A stretch of DNA of 64,000 nt from Pirellulales bacterium. Lineage in GTDB: Bacteria; Planctomycetota; Planctomycetia; Pirellulales; JALHPA01. Positions 8,312 through 18,800 of this stretch are shown here, one piece after another. Under the pieces are notes generated by a model. That model saw nothing but the letters and a program-made list of their open reading frames with translations, had not been told where the DNA came from and made no database searches. A program made the translations under genes and the position numbers. The DNA lies in contig JANRLT010000021.1 of NCBI GenBank assembly GCA_033762255.1, forward strand, positions 186,001 through 250,000, written 5' to 3'. Every line of letters begins with the position of its first letter. Positions within the stretch are counted from its first letter, which is position 1.

Positions 8312-10654
8312 CTAGCTTTTTTGCAGAGCCGCGCGGATCGATTTAGCGCGCTGTTCATATTCGCCGGCGGCGGCTGATTGATTGCTGGATTTAAGCGCTT
8401 GGGATAAAAGCTCCAACCCGTCGGCGGCGTGGGGATGATTTTCCGGAAGGGCGGGTAAGGACTCGGCCTCCCACCTTCGCAAGACCGTCAGGGCGGCGGA
8501 GGGTTGCTTGGCCAGCAATTGCGTCCGCGCGATCCCCAAGAGCATCGCACAGGCCAACGGTTGATCGGCGGTTTCGCTTTCCATGGCCGCCAAATAAAGC
8601 TCTAATCCGGCTTGATAATCCTTTAACGCCCCATCGCATTGGGTTTTGCCAGGATTAGGTCCCAGGCTAACCAACGCCCGGGTGGCCAACAATTTTGCCA
8701 CAGCGGGGTGCAGGGGATAATTGCCGGACTTTTCCACATTCGCTAGGGAGTTTTGGGCCATTTCCAGTCCTTGCCGCAGACCTTCCAGCCCCTCCTTTTC
8801 CTTGCCAACTAAGGCCAAAGCCCGGGCCTGCAACCCTAACGCCCAAAGTTTTAGCGGGTGCAGTTCGCGGCCCCGTTCGGCCAGGATTGCCAGGGGGGGC
8901 GCCAGTGTTTTTAGCACATCCTCGGAAGTTTTTTGCAGGTCTCCGCCATTTGCCCGCTCTAGTATTGATTCGGCCAATAATAACTGCGCCTCGATCATGG
9001 CGGGATGATGCGATAAAAACCGGGCCTGCCCGGCGGCCAGAAACTCTTGCAATTTTAGCTCCGCCGCCAAATACATTCCCCGGGCAAACAGATATCGACT
9101 ATGGAGCAGTTGCGCGGCCAAGGCGCGCGTGTCTGTTTTTGTAAATTGGGCCAACAGCGGCTTGTACTGTAACTGCGCCGCGGGATAATCTGCGGTGATG
9201 CCGCCGCAATTCGCCAGAAACTGCCGCTGTAGCTGCGAGCTGGCATGCGCCGGATGGCTGGTTGGCAAATGGCCCCGCAGGGCCGCCGCTTGTTCCAGAT
9301 CCGCAAAAGCCGAATTGGTCTGGGCAAGTTGCCAATGCAAAATCGCCCGGTTTTGCAGGGGAATCGCCAGATACGCTCCCCTGCGGGAAGTGGCCGAGTC
9401 CGTATCGAGGACGGTGCGAATGATGTCCTGGGACCGGCTGAGCAAAATTTGCGCGCCGGCCGTATCCGGGGGACTGGCCAACAAATGCAGCACGCCCAAG
9501 TTGTTCTTCAGCGCGGCCAAAATGGGGGTCGACTCGTCATAGTTAAGGGAATTCGCCGCTTTTTCCAGACGGAGCAACTCGTCCCAACGCCCCTGTTGGA
9601 TGTAAACGGCCAAAAGCAAATTGATGGCCGTCAGTTTGCCAGCCGGAGTGCCGCTTTTGGCTTGGTCGTACAAGGTTTTGGCCTGGGCCAGCGCCTTGGG
9701 AAATTGCCCCGTGTGGAGCAGGGCGATAGTGAGGTACGTTTGCAGGATAGGGTCATTTTTTTGTGTTTTAAGCAGTTCCTCCGATTTCTTGACCGCCACC
9801 GGGAAATTCCCCGCAAACAATTCCGTCTGCAACAGGGCCAATTCCGCGACGGACGCCTGTTCTCCCTTCGTCGAGATTTCATTATTAAACTGAGTCCGGG
9901 CTTTTTCAAAATCCCGCTGGGCCAGGGCAATTAATCCCTGCCGGTACGGAGCGCCGCCCGGACGCATTTTTTTGGCGTCCTGCTCGGTCTTTAAGGGGAT
10001 AAGGGGAACCTCGACCACGGCAATGTGGGGATCCACCAGCGTCAGCCATACCGTGGCCGCCGCTTCGCGCAAGTCCGTCTCTAAGTTGGCATCCACATAA
10101 GAACGATCAATGGGTGCCAACGGGGTCCACCACCAGCCAAACAAGATCGCGAATAACACCCCCGCCGTAATATTGGCATAACGACGTTTGGTCCGGCCCG
10201 TGCCAAACTGCAGCAAATGCGCATGATCATGAGGGTGCGCCGCCGGATGTTTGGGGGGATCGGCAACGGCCTGGGCGGTAGCCGGTACATGCAGCGTGCT
10301 CAGGGCGGAAGCCAGGGCAGCCTTTTTTTCCAGACTCTCGGGCCGCATTAACGCGCTGTCGCCGTGGGAGTCCTCCGCATGGTGGTGGTGCGCGTGGTGC
10401 CTATTTTTCAAAAATTCCCGCACGCCAAACCAGCCTGCCAAGGCCCCCAGGCTGGCATGGACCAATCCCAATATTTTTTGCGCGGCAAAAGGGATTTCGG
10501 GCGGGCCAAAGAGATACAGCCCGATAGTGAATAGCAGCCACAACGCCCCGGTAATCAGCGTTCCCTTGGGAAACGACTTGGGGCGCAGTTTAAATTGCGT
10601 TTTTGTGGAGGGGGCGGGGTGGTCTTTTCCCGCGACCTTGAGACGACGTTTCAT
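8312..10654 (-). CDS. TPR-repeat membrane protein with His-rich loop
   Basis: Large protein (about 780 residues). A basic cytoplasmic N-terminus precedes two hydrophobic helices (about 30-50 and 57-77). Then comes a His-rich stretch (HHAHHHHAEDSHGD, about 88-101), a third helix (about 165-180), and a long helical region to the end. Degenerate tetratricopeptide repeats fill that region, for example LALLQTELFAGNFPVAVKKS and LTIALLHTGQFPKALAQA. The role is probably a scaffold for protein contacts. ATG 10654 is preferred to the TTG opening at 10690, with GGGGA about 10 bases upstream. No enzyme domain is visible. Confidence 0.75.
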   Translation of the reverse strand: MKRRLKVAGKDHPAPSTKTQFKLRPKSFPKGTLITGALWLLFTIGLYLFGPPEIPFAAQKILGLVHASLGALAGWFGVREFLKNRHHAHHHHAEDSHGDSALMRPESLEKKAALASALSTLHVPATAQAVADPPKHPAAHPHDHAHLLQFGTGRTKRRYANITAGVLFAILFGWWWTPLAPIDRSYVDANLETDLREAAATVWLTLVDPHIAVVEVPLIPLKTEQDAKKMRPGGAPYRQGLIALAQRDFEKARTQFNNEISTKGEQASVAELALLQTELFAGNFPVAVKKSEELLKTQKNDPILQTYLTIALLHTGQFPKALAQAKTLYDQAKSGTPAGKLTAINLLLAVYIQQGRWDELLRLEKAANSLNYDESTPILAALKNNLGVLHLLASPPDTAGAQILLSRSQDIIRTVLDTDSATSRRGAYLAIPLQNRAILHWQLAQTNSAFADLEQAAALRGHLPTSHPAHASSQLQRQFLANCGGITADYPAAQLQYKPLLAQFTKTDTRALAAQLLHSRYLFARGMYLAAELKLQEFLAAGQARFLSHHPAMIEAQLLLAESILERANGGDLQKTSEDVLKTLAPPLAILAERGRELHPLKLWALGLQARALALVGKEKEGLEGLRQGLEMAQNSLANVEKSGNYPLHPAVAKLLATRALVSLGPNPGKTQCDGALKDYQAGLELYLAAMESETADQPLACAMLLGIARTQLLAKQPSAALTVLRRWEAESLPALPENHPHAADGLELLSQALKSSNQSAAAGEYEQRAKSIRAALQKS

Positions 10655-10861
10655 GGCAGTCCCCGATTGCATTCTTTTGGGGCGAGACAATACGCTAGTG
10701 CAAAAGAATACTGCACGGCAATGAGCGGTCTGCCTGCAATCCTAACATGACCTTAATAATTAAGCAAATTTTTGTCCAATAATTAAAAAAACGACAAATT
10801 TGCCGGATAAATTGTCACATACGAAGGGAATTTAGATCATTTACGCTGTGCGGTCGTGTTA

Positions 10862-12853
10862 TTAACTTGCCGAGGGGGCTTGGCAGCCTAAAACCAACTC
10901 TAGTAAATGGTGCAGTAACGCCCGCAACGCGGGCGGTTGCACCTGGCTAATGGCCTGCAGGGCTTGAACCCGATGTTCATCCACCAGCAGCCGCGCGGTC
11001 TCTAAGACTCCGGCAGACTGGTAAAGTTGGCGAATTTCGGCCAACGCCGTGGGGGACAATTCTCCCGCCGCCAGTTGTCGCAGGCGCTGCCTGTCCGTCG
11101 GGGGTAAATTTTGCAGGGCTAAGGCCCAGAGGATTGTCGGCCGCCCCCCTAAAATATCTCCCGCCGCTTGCAATTTGTTATGGTCGTCCCCCTGCCAATC
11201 GCCCAGATCATTGAGGATTTGAAAGGCGATCCCGAGCTGCCGGGCAAAATCATAGATGACGGTGCGATAGGGGGTCAGAGGACCCGCCAGCCGCAAACCG
11301 GCGAATAATGCCGCTTCAAACGCGGGGGAAGTCTTAAGTGCGTAAATTTGCAGCGTCTCGGCGGGGCTAAGGTGCTTTTCGTGGGAATCCCGCCACAGCA
11401 ATTCCGCCCCCTGCCCCTCGGTTAGTTTAAGGTGGGCGTCCGCCAAACAATCTAAAATGTCCGACACCACCGCGGGACCTAACGCCGCCGCTTCCCGGCT
11501 AACAAGCCGATACCCCAGGCCTATCAAATAATCCCCCACATTTATCGCCGTGGAAATGCCATAACTACGGTGCAACGTGGGTGACCCATAGCGAAACGGG
11601 TCGTCATCCTCGATATCGTCATGAACCAGCGAGGCCTTGTGAAAGGTCTCGATCGACATGGCGACGCGCTTGATGCTGGCAGGCAACGTCGCCAGCCAAT
11701 CCCGCGCGGTCCGCGGCGTGGGAAAATCCCCGGCGGTCAACGCAAAATAAACACCCAGCGTAATAAACGGGCGGCTATGTTTCCCACCGCGGGTCAAAAA
11801 ATCATACGCCAGGGCTTCGGTTCCGCAGATCGGGCTAAGGCCGGAAATTCCTTTGCCATTCATCGCCGCCAAAGAGGGACCACCGCGAAAGCGCGGCACA
11901 AGCTGTTCCAGCATCTCCGGGGTAAACATCCCCGCCGCCCCTTGCCAAATCGGCAAATACACCGCCGCGATCTCATCCCTCCGGGAGCCTGCATCCACAC
12001 CGGACACAGAACCCTCAGGATGTTTCTGTGAAAACCTGTGGGTGTGCGGTGCCCGTGAATCGTCTGCCTCAATGGAATTTGGCAAGCCAGCCAAGTCCAG
12101 CAATTCCCAGACCCAGGCCTCATCGACGGCAGGATGAGGGGAATTGGACGAAGTTTTTTCTGGGGAAAAACGGGGTGCATCGGCATCGAGCAAGGGAATC
12201 GCGACACACGGCAATCCCAGGGGCAAAAGCTTTTGCCAGGCTTTTTCCAGATTTTGCAGGGTATCCACCCCCAGTACTCCCTGAACACGCCCCGATAACA
12301 GAGCGTGTAAGATTGCGTCGGTCTCTGTCGTGCAGAGTACTTGAAATCCTCGCTGCTGCGATTTTTGCAGGGCCACCTGTTGCCAGGAAGCATTTAAGCG
12401 TCCGGAAGAGCCCCCCCCTGTGACAGGGGGAAGCAACAACAAAATTCGTTCAGGGGGAATCTGACGAATTTTCTCCGACCAGTATTCACCCGCGGCGATT
12501 ACCATCACCCAGGCGTGATATTCCGAATTTAGTTGTCGTTCGTGTAGTATTTTGCGTGCAAAGTCGGCTAGTTCTGCGGCTGTCAGGCGTTCGATATTCC
12601 AGTGCGGGACGGCATTACGAACAACCCCTCGCAATTCTTGACGTTGTTGGGGAGTGGGAGGAATTTGCCAGCCTTCCTGCCGCTGTGCGGAAAGTTTTTC
12701 CTCTCTAGGGGCGTAACCAGAAAAAGCATGCCCATTCATGCCAGCGGACGCGACGGAATTTATCGTCGCGGACTTGCCCCCCGTGGCAGCAACACTGGTA
12801 GGGGGTAAAACAGGATCGCTGGATATGTTTTTTGAGGACAAAATTGTATGCAT
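10862..12853 (-). CDS. Polyprenyl synthase with extra N-terminal domain
   Basis: The C-terminal half (from about residue 345) is an all-trans isoprenyl diphosphate synthase. It shows GGKHSRP, the first Asp-rich motif DDIEDD (about 412-417) and the second Asp-rich region LNDLGDWQGDD. The second motif is weaker than the usual DDxxD. Such enzymes build C15-C50+ isoprenoid chains from IPP for quinones, carotenoids or lipids. The first roughly 340 residues are not part of the synthase family. Residues about 135-255 resemble the layout of DUF116 (LLLLPP, then GVLGVDTLQNLE, then a GLPCVAIPLLDAD block), but lack its conserved cysteines. The 664-residue length is about double that of a normal synthase. 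ATG 12853 is chosen over TTG 12892. Confidence 0.85.
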   Translation of the reverse strand: MHTILSSKNISSDPVLPPTSVAATGGKSATINSVASAGMNGHAFSGYAPREEKLSAQRQEGWQIPPTPQQRQELRGVVRNAVPHWNIERLTAAELADFARKILHERQLNSEYHAWVMVIAAGEYWSEKIRQIPPERILLLLPPVTGGGSSGRLNASWQQVALQKSQQRGFQVLCTTETDAILHALLSGRVQGVLGVDTLQNLEKAWQKLLPLGLPCVAIPLLDADAPRFSPEKTSSNSPHPAVDEAWVWELLDLAGLPNSIEADDSRAPHTHRFSQKHPEGSVSGVDAGSRRDEIAAVYLPIWQGAAGMFTPEMLEQLVPRFRGGPSLAAMNGKGISGLSPICGTEALAYDFLTRGGKHSRPFITLGVYFALTAGDFPTPRTARDWLATLPASIKRVAMSIETFHKASLVHDDIEDDDPFRYGSPTLHRSYGISTAINVGDYLIGLGYRLVSREAAALGPAVVSDILDCLADAHLKLTEGQGAELLWRDSHEKHLSPAETLQIYALKTSPAFEAALFAGLRLAGPLTPYRTVIYDFARQLGIAFQILNDLGDWQGDDHNKLQAAGDILGGRPTILWALALQNLPPTDRQRLRQLAAGELSPTALAEIRQLYQSAGVLETARLLVDEHRVQALQAISQVQPPALRALLHHLLELVLGCQAPSAS

Positions 12854-13164
12854 GGGGAAAGGCCTTGCCAGGTGAGCATTCTTTCCCAGCAAATGTCACA
12901 AATCCGGGTGGATTGTAACATCTGGGAAATTATTCCGAAAATCGGTTCTTTTGTCGAGATGCCGCAAACTTCTCTTTTTCAGCAATTAATTTACAAACCG
13001 CAATTTCCCGCCGATTATTAACTTTTTGTCGTCTCGATTTGGCCCTGCGGGGATTTTTTTCTTGGCGGATAATCAAAAAACAGGGCCCACGATAAAAACC
13101 GGCCAATTATTCGGCCCGGTCCGGATAGATGGGTGGATAAAAATTCCCCCGGTAAGGAGCGGGT
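12854..13164. other. Intergenic region, no gene seen
   Basis: AT-rich DNA upstream of the polyprenyl synthase gene. A GGCCCTG / CAGGGCC inverted pair spans about 13040-13088 with poly-T and poly-A arms inside it. No open frame with coding character was seen. Confidence 0.5.
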
Positions 13165-13209
13165 TAAATAAATAGACCGGTGCGAATCACAAAGATGCCG
13201 CACCGGTCT
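13165..13209 (-). terminator. Rho-independent terminator of the Lys/Ala-rich gene
   Basis: A perfect 11-bp stem (AGACCGGTGCG / CGCACCGGTCT, 13174-13184 with 13199-13209) is followed on the minus strand by ATTTATTT. It lies about 80 bases after the stop of the small gene at 13290. Confidence 0.7.
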
Positions 13210-13289
13210 GTCTCGTTGTTGTGGCGGCCTGAAAAGAATTGGACAGTTCCCCATCCGCATCAGGCACGCAGTTGCCAAGCGAAGGCAAG

Positions 13290-13388
13290 CTACGACTTTT
13301 TGGCCGTTTTCTTAGCAGGCTTCTTGGTGGCAGCCTTCTTGGGAGAGCGCTTCGGGGCGGGGGTCTTGGCAGCTTTCTTAGTGGCCAT
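13290..13388 (-). CDS. 32-residue Lys/Ala-rich histone H1-like protein
   Basis: Very short gene: ATG at 13388, TAG at 13290. The product is built from Lys, Ala, Thr and Pro (MATKKAAKTPAPKRSPKKAA, then TKKPAKKTAKKS) and resembles the C-terminal tails of eukaryotic H1 and bacterial H1-like proteins, which bind DNA. GAGGAG lies 9 bases before the ATG, and a strong hairpin terminator follows, so it forms a complete transcription unit. The longer plus-strand frames over the same bases are its antisense. Nucleoid binding is inferred from composition only. An alternative is a basic RNA-binding or ribosome-associated peptide. Confidence 0.7.
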   Translation of the reverse strand: MATKKAAKTPAPKRSPKKAATKKPAKKTAKKS

Positions 13389-13801
13389 TCTGTTGGCTCC
13401 TCGTTACCAGGTGCCCAAGTCGATTAGCGGCTTTTTCCCTTAGGGCACTGAAAAGGGAAAAGGCAAATTGCACACGGCCCGGGCTGGCTAAAGATTGCCC
13501 ACTTAGATAGGGCAAATTCCGCCATCCCTGGCAGGTTGGCCAGATTGGAGCAAAAACCAGGGAAACTCGTCAAGATGAGTTTACTTGGTAATATGCGCCA
13601 ATTATGGGCAACTTGATGCTTTATTCATTCGGCGTCGACTACGCCGAACTTGAGGGTTAAGCCGATTGTCCAAGAAAATTAGTAGTAATTAATCTATATT
13701 TAACACAAGCGGGTCGGTTTTTCCCACTTGGCTTATGACACTTTGTCCTTCCACAGCCCCATTATTCCACAGCCCACATTAAATGGAGGATCGTGCAAGA
13801 T
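13389..13801. other. Intergenic region, no gene seen
   Basis: 413 bases between two minus-strand genes. It must contain the promoter of the Lys/Ala-rich gene. An AAACTC/GAGTTT inverted pair lies near 13564-13583. No convincing coding frame. Confidence 0.5.
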
Positions 13802-14065
13802 TTAACCCGCTTTGGCCAGCAACTCCTCAACCAGCTTGGCTAACAGGGCGGGATTGTCGCTCTTGCGTATGTGGGCGATACGGTCCGCGGGAATTTTCAT
13901 CTTTTCCAGCAAGACCATGATCTGCGTCCAGCGCTTTTCCCTTGCTTTTCCCTCGGCCAAATACAATTCTGTCACTTGCTCGCTCAGTTTTTGCAATTGC
14001 AGCGTGGAGAGATTTTCATAGTAATTTTTGATAATATTCTGTTGGTACTTGCTGTATTCCGCCAT
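13802..14065 (-). CDS. Small conserved planctomycete protein
   Basis: 87-residue soluble helical protein, beginning MAEYSKYQQNIIKNYYEN and rich in charged residues, with an LYLAEGKAREKRW block and a C-terminal IRKSDNPALLAKLVEEL helix. I recognise this pattern as a recurring small planctomycete family without known function. The frame stays open upstream to 14233, but that extension (Asp/Pro-rich, no ribosome-binding site) does not look like the same fold. ATG 14065 is therefore chosen. It stands alone and reads away from the halogenase-like gene. Confidence 0.7.
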   Translation of the reverse strand: MAEYSKYQQNIIKNYYENLSTLQLQKLSEQVTELYLAEGKAREKRWTQIMVLLEKMKIPADRIAHIRKSDNPALLAKLVEELLAKAG

Positions 14066-14443
14066 CGAGACCTCGGTTTGAAAAGCCCGGTTTAAAAGTG
14101 TACTCGTGTCAGTTGCCGGGACGTGCACTTGTGCAACTGTCAGCACAAAAAGTCCGCCGACTTCTGCCCCCTTAGACTCCATCGGCAGAATCCCAACGGC
14201 GTCATTATCCGCTGTTAAGGGGAGTAGAGGCAAGCGAAATACGCAAGATTTACGCGAAAATACGAGTGTGCTTTATCGATGTAACTTGATATGCTGTATT
14301 GACTTGCGAAACAAAACACCTACAACGAGCTTTTTTGCGGAAAATACTCGTCCAAACAACTATTGTCGGCGGACGATAGCCGGTAATACTGTTCTTACAT
14401 TAATGGAAGAATCCGTTTTGAAGTACCTAGGTCCCAAATCATC
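14066..14443. other. Divergent intergenic region
   Basis: 378 bases between divergent genes, expected to hold both promoters. A weak plus-strand pair TTGTCG (14363) and TAATAC (14384) with 15-base spacing is seen; no other feature. Confidence 0.35.
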
Positions 14444-15721
14444 ATGATCCAAACGAATTCCCTACATACCATCCCCTCGGCCGCCCAGGTGGTAGTGCTG
14501 GGGGGAGGACCGGCGGGTGTAACCACCGCCACCTTACTGGCACAACAAGGCGTCGATGTCGCCCTGTTCGAGCGAGAAACTTTTCCCCGTTTTCACGTTG
14601 GGGAATCTTTGATCCCCGAGACGTATTGGGTGTTGGAACGTTTGGGGATGCTGGAAAAGCTGAAAACAAGCTGCTTTGTGCGCAAGGAAAGCGTGCAATT
14701 TGTGAATGCCCAGGGCAAAGTGAGCGAACCGTTTTATTTTACAGACCATAAACCGGGGGAATCATCGCGAACATGGCAGGTGCTACGCAGCGAATTTGAC
14801 AAGATGATGCTGGATAACGCCCGCGAGCAAGGAGTGCAGGCGTGGGAAGGGGTGCGCGTGCTGGATGTCGTTTGGGAAGGGAATCGCGCGAGTGGCGTCC
14901 GGCTACTGGACGCGGCGGGGGACCAACACCAGGTCCACGCATCCGTGGTGGTTGACGCCACGGGCCAAAGCAGCTTTATTGCCAACAAGCTCAAACTGCG
15001 GGTAAAAGATCCCGATTTGAAAAAGGGATCGATCTGGACCTACTGGAAAGGGGCCTTCCGCGATACGGGCGTTGACGCCGGGGCAACCATTATCATTCAA
15101 ACACCCGACAAAAAGGGGTGGTTCTGGTTTATCCCCCTGCATGACGACGTCGTCAGCCTGGGGGTGGTTTCGGATTTTAAATCGCTGTTTGCGGCGAGTC
15201 GAGGCGATCACGAGGCCATCTATACCGAAGAACTACACCTTTGCCCAGCCGCTTTGCAACGGATTGCGAACGCCACGCGCTGCGCCCCGTTCTATGCGAC
15301 CAAGGATTATTCCTACCGCAGCACTCAGGTCGCTGGCAACGGCTGGGTGCTGGTGGGGGATGCCTTTGGCTTTTTAGATCCCTTGTACTCTTCCGGCGTG
15401 TTGCTCGCGCTCAAAAGCGGCCAATTGGCGGCGGACAACATTGCCGAGGCGGTGCGCCTAGGCGATTATAGCGAAACGCAACTCCGCAAGTGGGAACCCG
15501 GTTTTGTACGGGGGATGAACCGCATGCGGCAACTGGTTTGCGATTTTTATGATGGGCTAAATTTTGGCCGCTTTGTCAAGGAATATCCCAACATGAAGGG
15601 AATCCTCACGGATTTGCTGATCGGCGATTTATTTGACGACAAGGTGGACGCCATCATCGAACCGTTGAACCACGCCCGGACCAGCCTGCGCGAGTATCGC
15701 GAGCAACAGCTTGTGGGATAG
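14444..15721 (+). CDS. Flavin-dependent halogenase-like FAD oxidoreductase
   Basis: 425-residue FAD-binding enzyme of the flavin-dependent halogenase / geranylgeranyl reductase superfamily. The dinucleotide-binding motif VLGGGPAG is at 18-25, and HVGESLIP (51-58) is typical of FADH2-dependent halogenases. K81 (RKES) lies where the catalytic lysine of halogenases is found. GWFWFIP (225-231) fits the halogenase signature GWxWxIP, which blocks monooxygenase activity. VGDAFGFLDPLYSSG near 307 completes the FAD site. No biosynthetic cluster, carrier protein or flavin reductase gene adjoins it, so the substrate is unknown. A clear terminator follows. The superfamily is certain; halogenation is likely but unproven. 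Confidence 0.8.
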   Translation: MIQTNSLHTIPSAAQVVVLGGGPAGVTTATLLAQQGVDVALFERETFPRFHVGESLIPETYWVLERLGMLEKLKTSCFVRKESVQFVNAQGKVSEPFYFTDHKPGESSRTWQVLRSEFDKMMLDNAREQGVQAWEGVRVLDVVWEGNRASGVRLLDAAGDQHQVHASVVVDATGQSSFIANKLKLRVKDPDLKKGSIWTYWKGAFRDTGVDAGATIIIQTPDKKGWFWFIPLHDDVVSLGVVSDFKSLFAASRGDHEAIYTEELHLCPAALQRIANATRCAPFYATKDYSYRSTQVAGNGWVLVGDAFGFLDPLYSSGVLLALKSGQLAADNIAEAVRLGDYSETQLRKWEPGFVRGMNRMRQLVCDFYDGLNFGRFVKEYPNMKGILTDLLIGDLFDDKVDAIIEPLNHARTSLREYREQQLVG

Positions 15722-15763
15722 ACGCTGCTGCTTATTCATAATGTGGTATAACCCAAAAATGAT

Positions 15764-15795
15764 AGCCCGTGTCTGACACGGGCTTGTTTTATTTT
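15764..15795 (+). terminator. Rho-independent terminator
   Basis: Stem AGCCCGTG / CACGGGCT with loop TCTGA, followed by TGTTTTATTTT, 42 bases after the halogenase-like stop codon. Confidence 0.9.
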
Positions 15796-15853
15796 GATTG
15801 CGATTGTTGAAAATCATTGCTGAAATTTACCCTTTGAACCAGCAGGGGGAGGA

Positions 15854-18800
15854 TCAAGCGGAAAAGTGCTTTCTCCGCCAATTGGCTAACGCCACCCCCC
15901 CGCCGATGATGCCTGCCAAAAACCAGACACTGGGTTCGGGAATGGCCGCAACCGCGGGTTGGGCCAGGGGGCTGCCGACACCCGAACCAAAGTTGCTGTC
16001 AATGGGCAGGTAATCCGCGGCGGAAACCACACCGTCAAAGTCTCCATCCCCCAGGGTCCAGCCGCCGGATAATCCCGGAGTGCTCGCCCCTAGATTGGAA
16101 TCCACCACCACATAATCCGCCCCATCCACTTGGCCGTCCAGGTTGTAGTCACCCGGATAGGTAAAACGAACAATGATTTGATTAAACCCAGTCCCCAGCG
16201 TGGAATTTCCCAATGTCTGATCATAAAAGGGATTGCCGATGTCCCCAAACTGGCTGTTGGCATTATCCACGGCAATAATCACACGCGATCCCCCCGACAG
16301 ATCGACCACCGTGCTGCCAATCACCGGCACGCCGCTCCCCGTGGCGATGCCAAAGTTGTAATAGTTATCGATATATTGCGTGATCGTAGCCAGCGGATTG
16401 GGATCGGCGGCGTTCCCTTCGTAATACACAATCAGGTCATTGTCGTGCAGGTCCAGGATGGCGTCATTGCCAATGTTCAACCCCGGCAAGCCGGAACCCA
16501 GATTGGCTAGGGTATTATTGACGATCATGAGGCCCAAGGCCCCGCCGCCGTTGGGCGTGATTTGCAGGCGGGTGGGATCCGGTATGGAGCCTACATCGAG
16601 TGAGACGCTATTTTGCCGCAAACCTTTGACGGAGAGTGTGGATTTGGCGGCGATATTCGTATTTCCCCGCGATTCGCCATTCGGCTGCATCACCGTGCCT
16701 GGGCCAGTGACGCGTCCGGCGATTTGATTGGTCCCGTTCACAATCAAGTTACTATTAGCCGTGCCAGTCACAATAGGCGTGCCAGAGAGCAGCGCGGGAG
16801 CGATGCCGCTGAGCCAAAATTGCCCCACGCCCGGCACATCAACTAATGGAGTCTGCAAGGAAGCCCCCGGTAGCAGGACTAAATCTCCCTGACTAACCCG
16901 GGTAATCCCCGTATAAGTGCTAGCGGCGGACAAGAGAAGCGCGCCTGGGCCAACTTTTGTTAATCCACCGCTGCTGTTAGCCTGCAAGGCAATCGGCCCA
17001 ATCACCGCCGGAGCGGGCATGCCGCCTCCCAGCAAATTGACTGTGGGGGCCGAGGTATATCCCTGCCCGGGATTGGTGATGACAATGCTATCAACTGCGT
17101 CGCCGTTCATTTTGGCAATGGCGGTCGCGCCGGTCCCTCCGCCGCCGGTGATTTCGACAATGGGAGCGCCGACGTAATCAAAGCCATTGTTGGCGAGCTG
17201 GATCTCCTTGATACCATCCCCCGCGGGAGCCAAGAGCGGCTGATTAACCGTGATGACGCGTCCGTTCGTGTCGATGACCGCCCCGCCATCATTGATTGTG
17301 ACCGCGTCCAATCCCTCTAAAAAGTCCGCTCGATCGTTGATCGCCCGCAGTGTGCCCCCGTCAAAGTTCAACTGCGAATAGGATCCGGGATTTAGCGTAA
17401 AAACCCGCTCGGCCAGTGTGACGCCGCCATTGAGATTGACCACGCCCACCGCCGAAGGCTGTATGCCGATACAGAGGCCGCCAAAGAGTTCGACAGTGGC
17501 ATTGGCGTCGACTGTCATTTGGCCGATGCCTTCCTCTGCGACAATATGAAATAAAGCCGCGTTGGAGTGCGTGTATGTACCGCCGGTATGGTAAGCCACG
17601 CCGCGGGAATCAGCGGTAAAGCGGGCAATGGCTGGGAATGTGTCGTTCTGAATCAGACCTCCCGACTGGTACAGCACACCCCGGCCGAACGCGCCGATTT
17701 GCAGATTATTACCCCTGGAATCAAAGGTGCCCCCGCTGATATTGAGCATGCCATAAGCCGTGACGTCACCGGGACCACTGGCTCCGCCGACGCGCCATTC
17801 GCCCCCCCCGCCCAGATTGCGCAGCGAGCCGCCGGTTTGATTGATCACACCCACGCCATTGCCAAATTTGCCAACGTACACCTCGCGGACATTGGCGGTC
17901 CCATTGGCTAAATTAAAGACGCCAATCGCGCCGCCATTATCACCGACATTAAACCCCAAATCCGTATGCGCGGTGATCGTGCCGCCGTTCAGGTTATAAG
18001 TTGCCCGCCCAAACCCGCCAATGGAAAACCAAAGCGAGTTTGCCCCCGGCAATCCCACATTGACCGCGGAATTTCCCGCTTGATTAAAAATTGCCTCGCT
18101 GGACAAATCTTCCGCGACGATAAATGATTTTTGGCCGGGAGTCAGTTCGATAATCGCATCATCTTGAATCGTCACATCTAATTTGCCCGTTTGACCAAAC
18201 TTGGAAAAACCATCCAACGTCATGCGGGCGTTATCAGTCATCAAGATTTTTGAACCATTGACGCCAACACTATTGGCGGCACGAAATTGCCCGCCCCCTA
18301 AATGAGAAAACACCCCTTTACCGCTAATGGTTAAAATCCCATCGCCCAGAATCGTCGCGGCCTCCCCTCCCAGGCGAAATTCATTCGCGGTTTGGATGTA
18401 CTGGGCGGTGTCCTTGATATTTAATTCCCCACGATTCCCGGGAAAAGCGGAAAACCCGACTCCGATGACCGTTTCGCCGCCGCTGCTGTGCGTCGAATTT
18501 AAGATGGCATTCCCGCTTAGATTGATGATCCCCGTCCCTGTCGCGGGGACCGGTCCAAACCCCTGCCCCGCATTCAACCAGCTATTGACATTGAGGGTGC
18601 CGGTTGTCATGTCCAGTGTCACGGTTCCATCCCCCTCACGGGCCAGCACCAGTTCATTGATGGTATCGGGGATCGCGCCGGTATAGACCAGATTTTTTGT
18701 CACTCCGCCAAAGGCGAAAATAAACACGTTATCACCGGGACCGGGTAATGCCCCGGTGCTCCAGTTGCCGGCCACGGTCCAGTCGTCACCAGCGGGACCG

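Noticed and set aside
13180-13443. 87-residue hydrophobic plus-strand ORF
   Set aside because: It is the antisense of the Lys/Ala-rich gene and its terminator; the poly-Lys codons read as Phe/Leu on the other strand.
14066-14233. N-terminal extension of the small conserved protein
   Set aside because: The frame is open, but the extension lacks a ribosome-binding site and does not match the rest of the protein; ATG 14065 fits better.
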